DNA of 64,000 nucleotides from assembly GCA_963978545.1 (NCBI GenBank), contig OZ021732.1, positions 31,588,123 through 31,652,122 on the forward strand, given 5' to 3'. Shown here piece by piece: positions 63,375 to 64,000 of the stretch (position 1 is its first letter; each line of letters starts with the position of its first letter). The stretch comes from Linyphia triangularis. Taxonomy: Eukaryota > Arthropoda > Arachnida > Araneae > Linyphiidae. The translations under genes and the position numbers were made by a program. The notes under the pieces are model-generated. The model was not told the DNA's origin. It saw only the letters and a list, made by a program, of their open reading frames with translations, and ran no database searches.

Positions 63375-64000
63375 GGGTCATTCCATGTCAAATCAACACG
63401 GCTCCCAACCCGACCCCTTTAGAATTTCATAAAATTTGGTTCACTTATTAGATTCATAGAGAAAAGAAAAAATGCCAAATATTAGGTTTCAATCTCGTTT
63501 GGTTTCCGAAATATAGAGTTTCAAAAATGGACCAAAAGGGCAAAATTTCGTATTTCTTGCTTTACATATTTGGGTATAATTTTTTCCCTAATTAACCTAA
63601 AATATTGATTTTGGTGTCAAAAGAAAGAAAAAGATTTGATCTTTCTAATGATGTATTATTTATGTGTATTTTTTTAAATTTTTATTTTAAGGTCACACAA
63701 TTTGACCTTTGACCTTGAATATCTCAAAAAAAGGGTATTTTTATTTTTTTCAAAAAAATATATATTATTCTTACATAAATTCTCTACACAAATATATTAG
63801 TCTCATTTTGGGACAGCAATGGGATGCCAAGTTATAAATTTCAATCGTAGTCGCACTCTTATCCTACAGAAACTGTTTATATGCAAATAGCTTTTCCTTT
63901 TAAAATCTCTTTATATACATGTAATGCAAATAAAACTTTAGCCTTAATTATTAGCTAAAAATTATAATTATTTATCTTCGATTTGTTATAACTTTTTAAC
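63375..64000 (+). mobile_element. Possible transposon end, cut by the window
   Basis: GGGTCATTCCATGTCAAATC begins a change to less AT-rich sequence that continues as translated-looking debris. It resembles a repeat terminus I associate with arthropod DNA transposons, but no partner end is visible because the window ends. Class unknown. Confidence 0.3.

Overview
This window reads as intergenic or intronic DNA of a large, strongly AT-rich animal genome, most likely an arthropod (a spider or other chelicerate is my inference, not shown). The reasons are the lack of any long uninterrupted host ORF, a (CA)n tract of about 155 bp, thirteen A-runs of 15 or more bases, and decayed metazoan mobile elements of several classes (BEL/Pao LTR element, non-LTR retrotransposon with RNase H, TTAA-flanked MITEs, a hAT-like element, a SINE-like tail). 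I found no rRNA, tRNA, CRISPR array or operon structure and no complete protein-coding gene. Three short stretches could be single exons of unknown host genes, all at low confidence.

Layout. 1-3.2 kb: AT-rich DNA with a faint tandem duplication. 3.24-4.04 kb: BEL/Pao remnant on the minus strand, the last part of pol between two short LTRs. 7.8-8.4 kb: first GC-richer island. 10.3-11.0 kb: giant foldback element flanked by TTAA. 13.6-13.9, 35.6-35.8 and 49.9-50.1 kb: three copies of one dispersed repeat. 17.8-34.4 kb: nine GC-richer islands, with the (CA)n tract at 21.7 kb, a tandem array at 25.3 kb and two small TTAA-type MITEs at 32.1 and 34.5 kb. 38.8-47.4 kb: three more islands, a 722 bp TTAA element and a 120 bp tandem duplication. 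49.2 kb: a 196 bp hairpin. 51.4-56.5 kb: a nested composite, in which a broken non-LTR retrotransposon (endonuclease, RT, RNase H) carries a 52 bp SINE-like insertion, a 201 bp solo LTR and, directly after the RNase H part, a 1.8 kb hAT-like element. 57.2-57.9 kb: another TTAA-type element. 60.9-61.4 kb: a 242 bp tandem duplication. 62.2-62.7 kb: last island. 63.4 kb to the end: start of a probable repeat cut off by the window.

The least ordinary signal is the set of about thirteen GC-richer islands of 0.3-0.9 kb. In those I counted by hand, C exceeds G about two-fold or more on the left half of the + strand and G exceeds C on the right half. No coding gene explains this. A C-to-G flip is what bidirectional transcription starts or replication origins produce, so these islands are the main candidates for functional non-coding elements here.

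The mobile elements do not work together as a system; they record successive insertions. The order that can be read is: non-LTR element first, then the SINE-like tail, the solo LTR and probably the hAT-like element into or beside it.
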